Below, in pieces: positions 1 through 5,130 of a stretch of DNA of 5,130 nucleotides; the stretch's first letter is position 1; every line of letters starts with the position of its first letter. The notes below the pieces were generated by a model that was not told the origin of the DNA, did no database searches, and saw only the letters and a list, made by a program, of their open reading frames with translations. The stretch spans positions 1-5,130 of the forward strand of contig JADFWA010000152.1 in assembly GCA_015222855.1 (NCBI GenBank), in the 5' to 3' direction. The translations under genes were made by a program, and so were the position numbers. Source of the stretch: Pseudomonadota bacterium. GTDB taxonomy: Bacteria; Desulfobacterota; Syntrophia; Syntrophales; JADFWA01.

Positions 1-39
1 CCTTATGATAATGGTTTTTGGTAGCGGAAGGGCCTCCAT
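1..39 (-). CDS. Possible start of a further gene, running off the left edge
   Basis: On the minus strand an ATG at 39 opens a frame (MEALPLPKTIIIR) that has no stop before the window edge. It lies 41 bases after the AOR stop, a spacing compatible with the same operon. There is no good Shine-Dalgarno; only weak AGGG-type stretches lie more than 10 bases upstream. Thirteen codons are too few to recognise a family, and the open frame could be chance. Confidence 0.2.
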   Translation of the reverse strand, partial: MEALPLPKTIIIR

Positions 40-80
40 GGACAGACTGCCCTACCCTTGGCCTTACTTCAAAAGCCTCC

Positions 81-1919
81 TTATATAAAATTGCGGATCG
101 ATTTTATAGCGTCTTCGATGTCCAATTCCCGCAGCTTTTCAATGGTTGGCACACCTTCATTGGTGTAGCCTAAGGCCTGGTAATATTCATCCAGAAGTGG
201 GTCCAGATCTCTCACCATCTGACCTGTGGAGGGGCCGGCGTTTTTCAGTGGCTCCGAAGTCAACCGTTTTGGAAGAGAATCATCTTTACGGGAAAGGCCT
301 TCTCGCACGTTAAAACACCTTTCAAGACATACAATCCGCTCACCGATCTTGAGAAGATTATCCGGCTCCTCAAAAGATTTTAGCCCCGTTGCGGCGGTCA
401 GGAATTGACTATACAGCATGGTGTCCAGTCCCGAGTTTCCAAACGTACAAGCGATAAGGGAGTCTTCAAGGGCCTGTTCTTTTTGAACATGGGCAATGGA
501 CGCGCCCTTTCCTTTTTCGGTAAAGGGGTCCACCTTCCCTGAAAGTTCTTCCCTGGGTCTTCCGTACATATGACTTCCGCCAATATTGGAAGTAGCCATG
601 CTCAGAGCATAGCCCTTGACGCCCCTTGGATCGTATCCCGGAAGTTCGAGCCCCTTTATGTGCATTGCATAATGGTCAGCACCGTTTCCGATCCGTTCAG
701 CGGCCCTTTTAACCCCCTCACCCAATAATTTTCCAATGCCTTTTCTACTACCGATACGCTCAATCATGGAAAATATCGTTTTCTGATTGCCCCAAGTGAG
801 ATCAAGGTCATCCGCATCAGGTGTTGTAATGATCCCCCTTTCAAACAACTCCAAGGCAAAGGCTATACAAACACCGGCACTGATAGTGTCCAAGCCGTAA
901 TAGTCGCATAGCGCATTGGCGTTGACGGTGAAAGATTTGTCTGTGATACCGAGAAGGGGACCGAATGCATAGATGGTCTCATATTCCGGCCCATCGATTT
1001 GGGTCCCCTGAAACGGTCCCTGCGTGACATCTCTCATTCCACCGCATCGGGTCATACATTGATAGCAGCCCGCCTTCGACCGTTTCGTTTGATAAAATTC
1101 ATCGCCGGAGATAAGTTGAATATCCCGAATGCTTCCCTCTTGAAAATTATTAACCGGTAAAATCCCCAGACCGTTCACAACCTCTGTAATATAAGGCGTT
1201 CCCAGCGTGGTCATATTTTTTCTGCGAGGATGCGCTTTGAGGATATCGATCTGCTGTTTGATCAGGCTTTTGAACCGGCCCTTATCAAAGGGGACAGGTT
1301 TTCTGACAGGGACATTGATGGCGAAGGCTTTCAGATTTTTGGCCCCCATGACCGTCCCCATCCCTCCACGCGATGCCGTACGTTCTCCCGAAGTGATAAC
1401 AGCATAACGGACGTGATTTTCCCCGGCAAGGCCGATACAGGCCGATTCGGTATGACGGCCGTGGGTCTCCTTTAATATCATTTGTGTCTTTCGGGGATCC
1501 AGACCGGCGAGGTGATTCGCCCCCAGAAAATGAACACCCGATTTATCAAGATAAATATATGATAGGTCCGGCGCCTTTCCCTGGATGATGATCAGGTCAT
1601 ATCCCGCGTGCTTCATCCATGTGCCGAAATTCCCGCCAGAAATGGAACGAAAGATGGTGCCTGTGAGCGGACTTTTTGACATAACACACCACTTGGAAAA
1701 GCCCTGGAGCCCTGTACCCCCAAGGACTCCGATGGACAGGATCAGCCTGTTTTCGGATCCAAGGGGATCCGTACCCGGCTTAAGCTCGTCATAGAGGTAT
1801 TTAGCACTGAGCCCTCGCGCAGAAATAAATTTTCTATAATACTGAACTGGGATTTCCTCTTCGAAATGTCTCTTATTACTCAAATCAATTCTGAGGAGTT
1901 TACCTGTAAGTACAGTCAT
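81..1919 (-). CDS. Aldehyde:ferredoxin oxidoreductase family protein (W/Mo-bispterin, [4Fe-4S])
   Basis: AOR-family enzymes oxidise aldehydes to acids with ferredoxin, or the reverse, using a tungsten (sometimes molybdenum) bispterin centre beside one [4Fe-4S] cluster; they are cytoplasmic and oxygen-sensitive. From the ATG at 1919 the protein is 612 residues, a normal family length. It begins GKLLRIDLS and has the N-terminal domain signature SISGGNFGTWMKHAGYD near 92-108. SRGGMGTVMGAKNLKA (183-198) is the conserved pterin-contact loop. The cluster ligands are complete: Cys285, Cys288 and Cys292 (CxxCxxxC) plus Cys491. GPEYETIYAFG (310-320) carries the conserved Glu residues near the active site, and His450 (GGSHMYG) aligns roughly with the catalytic His of Pyrococcus AOR. 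DYYGLDT (339-345) is an intact DxxGL(C/D)x pterin motif; the second copy, DSLIACT (486-492), keeps Asp and Cys but lacks Gly-Leu. The substrate is not readable: AOR, formaldehyde- or GAP-type and BamB-like enzymes share these motifs. It is last in the visible series and ends in TAA. Confidence 0.92.
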   Translation of the reverse strand: MTVLTGKLLRIDLSNKRHFEEEIPVQYYRKFISARGLSAKYLYDELKPGTDPLGSENRLILSIGVLGGTGLQGFSKWCVMSKSPLTGTIFRSISGGNFGTWMKHAGYDLIIIQGKAPDLSYIYLDKSGVHFLGANHLAGLDPRKTQMILKETHGRHTESACIGLAGENHVRYAVITSGERTASRGGMGTVMGAKNLKAFAINVPVRKPVPFDKGRFKSLIKQQIDILKAHPRRKNMTTLGTPYITEVVNGLGILPVNNFQEGSIRDIQLISGDEFYQTKRSKAGCYQCMTRCGGMRDVTQGPFQGTQIDGPEYETIYAFGPLLGITDKSFTVNANALCDYYGLDTISAGVCIAFALELFERGIITTPDADDLDLTWGNQKTIFSMIERIGSRKGIGKLLGEGVKRAAERIGNGADHYAMHIKGLELPGYDPRGVKGYALSMATSNIGGSHMYGRPREELSGKVDPFTEKGKGASIAHVQKEQALEDSLIACTFGNSGLDTMLYSQFLTAATGLKSFEEPDNLLKIGERIVCLERCFNVREGLSRKDDSLPKRLTSEPLKNAGPSTGQMVRDLDPLLDEYYQALGYTNEGVPTIEKLRELDIEDAIKSIRNFI

Positions 1920-2040
1920 GGATTCCTCTTTTAAAAACTCAACGGCTTCTTGTCGTAATAATAGAGAATGTACAGCCATACTCCCATGCGCCCGGGGTGT
2001 CGAGCATGTAAGAGTCATAAAGTAGCGGGGTAGCTATAGT
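1920..2040 (-). other. Intergenic spacer before the AOR-family gene
   Basis: This 121-base gap is the longest between genes here. The AOR frame stays open back to an ATG at 2018, but the added 33 residues (MTLTCSTPRAHG onward) look unlike the family's N-terminus and lack a ribosome site, so I treat it as non-coding. It holds a 5-bp inverted repeat CATGC/GCATG at about 1985-2008 around a CCCGGG core. On the minus strand a TCGACA lies 17 bases before TATGGC, and a separate TATTAT lacks a good -35. None makes a convincing promoter. Confidence 0.4.
1924..1929 (-). promoter_or_regulatory. Shine-Dalgarno that decides the AOR-family start
   Basis: On the minus strand AGAGGA ends 4 bases before the ATG at 1919, with the GAGG core 5 bases away. 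The more upstream in-frame ATGs at 2018 and 1979 have no well-spaced ribosome site. The protein starting MTVLTGKLLRIDLS matches the usual AOR N-terminus. Confidence 0.7.
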
Positions 2041-2793
2041 TTAATGCATTGCCCGTCCGCCGTCCACAAGTATTGTCTGACCCGTGATAAAGTCGCTTTC
2101 AGGCGAGGCCAGGAACAATGCGGCGCCGGTCAGGTCCTCCGGCCTTTCCAGCCGTCTCAAAGGTGTCTTGGATGTATCATATTTAGTCACATCGGCTAAA
2201 CCTCGACTTGCCTCAGTATCCGTAAAGCCGGGAGCGACACAATTGATGCATATGTTATGAGGTCCCAGTTCTACGGCCAGGGCCCTGGTTAGCCCGATAA
2301 TCCCCCCCTTGGATGCCACATAATGGGCAAATCCGTTGGAACCCGTATAAAAGACTTCTGAACTCAGGTTTACGATTTTACCGTAACCCTGCGCCTTCAT
2401 GTAGGGGAAAACGGCCCTGGCCGCAAGGAAGGCTCCTTTAACATTGACCGTCATTACGAGATCCCATTCGTCCGGATCGATTTCATGAAAGGGCTTGCGT
2501 TTGATACCGTCATAGATAGCCGCGTTGTTTATCAGAATGTCTATCCTGCCAAATGCCTTATTGGTCGCCTCGGCCATGTTCAACATATCCGTTTCCCTGG
2601 CCACATCGGCCTGAAACAGGGCGGCTTCGCCTCCCAGATCTTTGATCTGCTGAACCGTTTTTTCAAGGTTGGCCATATCCTTCCTTGTTACCACCATGAC
2701 CCTAGCGCCCTCCTCAGCAAGCTTGAGAGCGAACGCCCTTCCCAGGCCTTTGGCCCCTCCAGTTACGATGGCAACCCTCCCCTTCAGACGCAT
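2041..2793 (-). CDS. Classical short-chain dehydrogenase/reductase (3-oxoacyl-ACP reductase/alcohol dehydrogenase type)
   Basis: This is a 250-residue cytoplasmic NAD(P)-dependent oxidoreductase, a normal length for classical SDRs, interconverting an alcohol and a ketone or aldehyde. Numbering from MRLKG, the cofactor motif TGGAKGLG is at 11-18, NNAA at 89-92, and the catalytic tetrad is Asn117, Ser145, Tyr158 and Lys162 (YVASK). The PG motif is at 188-189 (VAPGF, then TDT), and the C-terminus FITGQTILVDGG is typical. Lys15 in the glycine loop, with Thr36-Arg37 rather than an Asp at the end of the second beta strand, favours NADP(H) by known SDR rules; this is inference. It ends in TAA 121 bases before the AOR gene. 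The family covers FabG-like reductases, hydroxyacyl-CoA dehydrogenases and cyclic alcohol dehydrogenases, and sequence alone does not choose between them. No fatty-acid synthesis gene is nearby, so a catabolic alcohol or hydroxyacyl dehydrogenase is at least as likely as FabG. Confidence 0.9.
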   Translation of the reverse strand: MRLKGRVAIVTGGAKGLGRAFALKLAEEGARVMVVTRKDMANLEKTVQQIKDLGGEAALFQADVARETDMLNMAEATNKAFGRIDILINNAAIYDGIKRKPFHEIDPDEWDLVMTVNVKGAFLAARAVFPYMKAQGYGKIVNLSSEVFYTGSNGFAHYVASKGGIIGLTRALAVELGPHNICINCVAPGFTDTEASRGLADVTKYDTSKTPLRRLERPEDLTGAALFLASPESDFITGQTILVDGGRAMH

Positions 2794-2866
2794 TTTCACA
2801 CTCCTTTACCATTCTTTATAATCATATCAAGACGCTTCTGCCAGGCATGAACTTACCCAGGGCTCA
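2794..2866 (-). other. Intergenic spacer before the short-chain dehydrogenase gene
   Basis: This 73-base gap lies between the TAA of the FAD oxidoreductase and the SDR start. On the minus strand it includes a TATAAA-like hexamer at about 2816-2821, but 17 bases upstream there is only TGGCAG, a poor -35. A TGGCAG/TTGAT pair resembles a sigma-54 site superficially, but its spacing is wrong. I see no terminator hairpin, so co-transcription with the upstream gene is likely. Confidence 0.4.
2801..2806 (-). promoter_or_regulatory. Shine-Dalgarno that decides the SDR start
   Basis: On the minus strand AAGGAG is followed by 7 bases and ATG at 2793. The upstream in-frame GTG at 2799 has only one base between it and the same AAGGAG, which is too close for normal initiation. 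The ATG at 2793 is therefore preferred, making the protein two residues shorter than the longest frame. Confidence 0.75.
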
Positions 2867-4510
2867 TTAATATTGCGGCGACCGTAAACCATAGTCTTCG
2901 GCTATCATCTGGTAGCAGTTATAACTTGACCCGCGACCGATAGCCGGTCCGCCAGCCACACCCGAGGAACACATATAAAGACCCTTGACAAATGTTCGCA
3001 ACCCTCCAGGCAGCCCTCTAAAACGTCCGCTCTGAGAGCCGCCGCAGTTGCCTTCAGACCAGCCACCTTCTCTCATATCCAGGTGAGTATCCTGTATATC
3101 GATGGGTGTCGTGATGCGCTCTCCGATGAAGTTTTCTCTAGTCATGTTCGGGGCGAATTTCTGCCATTGTTCGATCATGGAGTCATAAAATTCATCGTGC
3201 AGGCCCCGCCACTCTTTCCTGGAAAAAATTCTGGCAGGACAGGTAAATTCCTCTACGTGTATGCTGTGTTTTCCTTCAGGTGCGCGGGTGGTATCCCATA
3301 TACTGTCTGGCGCGGTCAGGAGGAAAAACTTGGAAGGCATGCCAAACAGGAAAATTTCATGCATATATTTGTCTTCCATAAACGCCAGATCTTTGGGCGC
3401 TAAATAGGTCCGCGGGGTGGCATTGATATCGGGGTTGTTCCTGGCTGCCTTATAGTCTGGAAGCTCATGCACAGCGACGGGGCCCCAGAAGAGTTGCGCC
3501 CTATCAAAGAAATACGTATCCACCTTACGCTTCATTTGGGTGGTCAGATGATCTTCTCCTATCATGCGAAGAAAAAGCTGGGGAGTGGCATTATCAGAGA
3601 CCACCATTTGCTTGGCCTCAATCTCGGTCCCGTCTAATAGCTTGATGCCTTTGGCCTTACCCTTTTCAATAAGCACCTTATCCACTTCAGAATTGATATG
3701 ATATTCAACGCCCAGTTTTTTACCTGCCGAGACAAGCGCATCTGTAATGGATTGCGTTCCGCCTTTGGCAATGGCTGCTGTTTCCCATCCGAGTACCAGG
3801 TGGAGAACCGAAAAGCTATACATAATACCCGGCACATCATCCGCTATAATGCCGCTGGAAGTTTGAAATCCTCTCAGCATGAGCATCCTGAGTACGTCGC
3901 TCTCAAAGAAGTAGTGCGCGATTTCTTTGGCAGTCATGTAATGCATGGATGGATCGAGTCCGCTTTTGGGATTGTTCACCAGTTCTTCCAGGGCATCAGG
4001 CACCCCATAAGGAGTGGGCACAGAGAATCGATAGTCATGAAATGCCGGTCGAATGATGTCTTTATATTTTGCCGTCCAATAAAGATAGGCTTCCGCATCG
4101 GCTTTAGAAAATTGAGCGATCTGATCATGGGTTTTTTTTACGTTTTCTTCGCTATACTCTGTCTTACCAGTTTTAGGGTCCACGACCGGGAAACCGGCAT
4201 AAGCCACATAGGAGGTCTCATCATCAAAAATGATGGCTTCGTTTGTATCAGGAAAGACATACTCCAGTCCTTCATCGCGAAGATTGAATTCCCTATAGGA
4301 AGGATGAGCATAAAAGCGCGTAAAATGGGCGCAAAAGTTGCCTCGAAACCCGGGCGCCGGCGTGTCATCAAAGGATACAGCGCCACCGCCCAGATGATCC
4401 AGTCGCTCAAAAACACCCACTTTCATGCCGGCCTTGGCAAGATAAGGGGCAATAATCGTACCATGATGTCCTCCACCAATAATAACCGCATCATAAGACT
4501 TGTCTGCCAT
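2867..4510 (-). CDS. NAD(P)/FAD-dependent oxidoreductase, phytoene desaturase (CrtI)/PYROXD2-like family
   Basis: This is a 547-residue soluble flavoprotein with the amine oxidase/CrtI fold. The N-terminal Rossmann motif is IIGGGHHG (G12, G14, G17), followed by VGVFERLDHLGGG, in which Glu35 should bind the FAD ribose and Gly41-Gly43 form the second flavin loop. Residues 249-273 (KGGTQSITDAL, then LGVEYH) and 274-305 give the usual second FAD-contact strand set. The C-terminal FAD motif is LYMCSSGVAGGPAIGRG (511-527), a variant of the LYxxGxxxxPGGGVxGxxG pattern of CrtI relatives. A His/aromatic-rich stretch near residues 56-75 (NFCAHFTRFYAHP) lies where the substrate pocket begins in this fold. 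Family members catalyse desaturation, saturation or isomerisation of hydrophobic or alicyclic substrates; this one's substrate is unknown. I see no signal peptide and no membrane segment. The ATG start is fixed by the Shine-Dalgarno. It follows an etfB gene, so ETF may be its electron partner (inference). No carotenoid gene is present, so carotenoid synthesis is not supported. Confidence 0.85.
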   Translation of the reverse strand: MADKSYDAVIIGGGHHGTIIAPYLAKAGMKVGVFERLDHLGGGAVSFDDTPAPGFRGNFCAHFTRFYAHPSYREFNLRDEGLEYVFPDTNEAIIFDDETSYVAYAGFPVVDPKTGKTEYSEENVKKTHDQIAQFSKADAEAYLYWTAKYKDIIRPAFHDYRFSVPTPYGVPDALEELVNNPKSGLDPSMHYMTAKEIAHYFFESDVLRMLMLRGFQTSSGIIADDVPGIMYSFSVLHLVLGWETAAIAKGGTQSITDALVSAGKKLGVEYHINSEVDKVLIEKGKAKGIKLLDGTEIEAKQMVVSDNATPQLFLRMIGEDHLTTQMKRKVDTYFFDRAQLFWGPVAVHELPDYKAARNNPDINATPRTYLAPKDLAFMEDKYMHEIFLFGMPSKFFLLTAPDSIWDTTRAPEGKHSIHVEEFTCPARIFSRKEWRGLHDEFYDSMIEQWQKFAPNMTRENFIGERITTPIDIQDTHLDMREGGWSEGNCGGSQSGRFRGLPGGLRTFVKGLYMCSSGVAGGPAIGRGSSYNCYQMIAEDYGLRSPQY

Positions 4511-4517
4511 TGTATTT

Positions 4518-4524
4518 ACCTCCT
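4518..4524 (-). promoter_or_regulatory. Strong Shine-Dalgarno for the FAD oxidoreductase gene
   Basis: On the minus strand the sequence reads AGGAGGT, followed by 7 bases and the ATG at 4510. This near-perfect match to the 16S anti-Shine-Dalgarno fixes the start and suggests this is one of the better translated genes of the cluster. Confidence 0.85.
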
Positions 4525-4537
4525 GTTTGTTTATTAA

Positions 4538-4559
4538 ATTTTATTAAAATGAATAAAAT
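4538..4559. repeat. A/T-only inverted repeat, 8-bp arms with a 6-base loop
   Basis: The arms are ATTTTATT at 4538-4545 and AATAAAAT at 4552-4559, perfectly complementary, separated by AAAATG. An overlapping imperfect tandem repeat lies at 4531-4550, where two 10-base units differ at one position. A hairpin of only A-T pairs would be weak in RNA, and no T-run follows it, so it is unlikely to be a terminator. It lies 14 bases upstream of the AGGAGGT ribosome site of the FAD oxidoreductase gene. It could be a regulator-binding palindrome, or chance structure in AT-rich DNA. Confidence 0.35.
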
Positions 4560-4587
4560 ACCACTTCCATAACCATTTAAAAAATCA

Positions 4588-5130
4588 CTAACCCGCCTTC
4601 AAAACAGCCGCCAATTTATCGGCTATTTCATCCGGTGTCGCGCCATCTAAAAACTCGCAATTCCTACTCATATCCGGCGGCGAAGAAAGCTCAATTATCT
4701 CCATTTTCTTAAGCTCCTCATGAGCCAAGACAAAATCCTCGCAGCTCCATGAAGGAATGGAACGAGCCTTCCTGAGCATTTTCATCATCTTGGTCCTTGA
4801 TATATACCGCAATTCGCCAACTTCATTGCTCACCGTTACCAGTGCCGGCATTTTGGCCTTCACCTGTTCATATCCACCGGAAATGTTCTTTTTGACTAAT
4901 ACGTTCCCATCTTCTACCTTGATTTCGCGGGCCAGATTAATGCATGGAAGCCCCAACATTACACCCAGAACCAGGCCAACTTGACCGGAATCCCAGTCAC
5001 CGGCCTGCCTCCCGGTTAAAACCAGATCATAATCGCCTATCTTCTTTATGGCATCGGCCAGCGCACAGGCGACGGAATGGCTGTCAAGCTTTTCGAAAGC
5101 TCCATCTTGAAGAAGGATCAATTGATCAGC
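4588..5130 (-). CDS. etfB: Electron transfer flavoprotein beta subunit, C-terminal 180 residues (N-terminus off the window)
   Basis: The beta subunit pairs with EtfA to form a soluble cytoplasmic flavoprotein that carries electrons between FAD dehydrogenases and a quinone reductase, or bifurcates them. The frame is open to the right edge: the visible protein begins ADQLILLQDG, so a TTG at 5121 is an internal Leu codon, not a start. Visible residues 40-52 (GRQAGDWDSGQVG) match the conserved EtfB nucleotide-binding loop, followed by a Leu/Gly-rich helix ending in LGLP. Residues 79-99 fit the ETF-beta family signature as I recall it (V-x-K, then GGYEQV, then MPALVT), except that Ser84 sits where an acidic residue is usual. 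The tail DEIADKLAAVLKAG is typical and ends in TAG. EtfB is usually about 250-260 residues, so some 70-80 are missing. The next gene downstream is not etfA, so the partner is either upstream outside the window or elsewhere. Whether this ETF bifurcates cannot be decided from this fragment. Confidence 0.9.
   Translation of the reverse strand, partial: ADQLILLQDGAFEKLDSHSVACALADAIKKIGDYDLVLTGRQAGDWDSGQVGLVLGVMLGLPCINLAREIKVEDGNVLVKKNISGGYEQVKAKMPALVTVSNEVGELRYISRTKMMKMLRKARSIPSWSCEDFVLAHEELKKMEIIELSSPPDMSRNCEFLDGATPDEIADKLAAVLKAG

Larger units (their letters stand above)
4511..4587 (-). other. AT-rich intergenic spacer between etfB and the FAD oxidoreductase gene
   Basis: This 77-base gap is markedly richer in A and T than the coding sequence on either side, especially 4529-4560. 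It contains the Shine-Dalgarno of the downstream gene and the repeats listed separately. I could not find a convincing paired -35/-10 promoter or a GC-rich terminator, so read-through from the etfB gene is the simplest reading. An internal promoter or an AU-rich unstructured leader that helps translation is also possible. Confidence 0.5.

Noticed and set aside
28..65. Imperfect stem-loop after the AOR gene (minus-strand AAGGCC at 60-65 against GGCCCTT at 28-34, with weak inner pairing)
   Set aside because: It has a bulge, a poorly paired interior and no following T-run, so I do not call it a terminator.
1755..1770. Two GGATCC hexamers four bases apart inside the AOR gene
   Set aside because: They fall in coding sequence and are explained by codons; nothing else around them suggests a functional repeat.
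1920..2018. A 33-residue N-terminal extension of the AOR-family protein from an ATG at 2018
   Set aside because: The extension has no family resemblance and no well-placed ribosome site, whereas the ATG at 1919 has one and gives the standard AOR N-terminus.
2794..2799. GTG start for the SDR at 2799
   Set aside because: Only one base separates it from the AAGGAG ribosome site; the ATG at 2793 has a 7-base spacing.
2826..2843. Sigma-54-like TGGCAG / TTGAT pair upstream of the SDR gene
   Set aside because: The two halves are about two bases too far apart and the second lacks the GC of the -12 element.
2485..2850. A 121-codon plus-strand open frame across the SDR gene start
   Set aside because: It is antisense to conserved SDR motifs and has no domain-like sequence of its own.
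2867..4510. Carotenoid biosynthesis role for the CrtI-like protein
   Set aside because: No phytoene synthase or other carotenoid gene is nearby, the flavin motifs diverge from desaturases, and the neighbours are anaerobic redox enzymes.
3698..4537. A 279-codon open frame on the plus strand opposite the FAD oxidoreductase gene
   Set aside because: It lies almost wholly antisense to a gene with clear family motifs. Its protein shows no recognisable domain and reads like a reverse-strand shadow, and I see no ribosome site for it.

Overview
All convincing genes in this window lie on the minus strand and read from high to low coordinates. In transcription order they are the C-terminal part of an electron-transfer flavoprotein beta subunit (cut by the right edge, stop at 4588), a CrtI/PYROXD2-type FAD oxidoreductase (4510 to 2867), a classical short-chain dehydrogenase (2793 to 2041), and an aldehyde:ferredoxin oxidoreductase (AOR) family tungsten/molybdenum-pterin enzyme (1919 to 81). 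A start codon at 39 may open a further gene that leaves the left edge. Gaps between genes are 73 to 121 bases, each main start has a Shine-Dalgarno-like sequence, and I see no convincing terminator between the genes. One operon, or two closely linked transcripts, is the simplest reading.

The AOR-family enzyme with an intact Fe-S ligand set is oxygen-sensitive chemistry and points to an anaerobe. AOR, ETF and FAD-dehydrogenase genes together with a balanced base composition fit a sulfate-reducing or syntrophic member of the Desulfobacterota (old Deltaproteobacteria). That placement is inference from gene content; no taxonomic marker is present.

All four genes encode redox proteins that use different carriers: ETF flavin, protein-bound FAD, a nicotinamide (NADP(H) looks likelier) and ferredoxin via a W/Mo-pterin centre. 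A reasonable working model is a catabolic module for a reduced or hydroxylated organic substrate. In it the FAD enzyme would introduce or remove a double bond and exchange electrons with ETF, the SDR would interconvert an alcohol and a carbonyl, and the AOR would interconvert an aldehyde and an acid with ferredoxin. The substrate cannot be read from the sequence.

Non-coding DNA is limited to short gaps. The most structured is the very AT-rich spacer 4511-4587 between the etfB-like gene and the FAD oxidoreductase, which holds an 8-bp A/T-only inverted repeat and an overlapping imperfect 10-bp tandem repeat. No stretch over 300 bases lacks a gene. I see no tRNA, rRNA, CRISPR array, insertion sequence or attachment site. 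I did not find a clearly new biological system; the unusual gene combination is the main point of interest.
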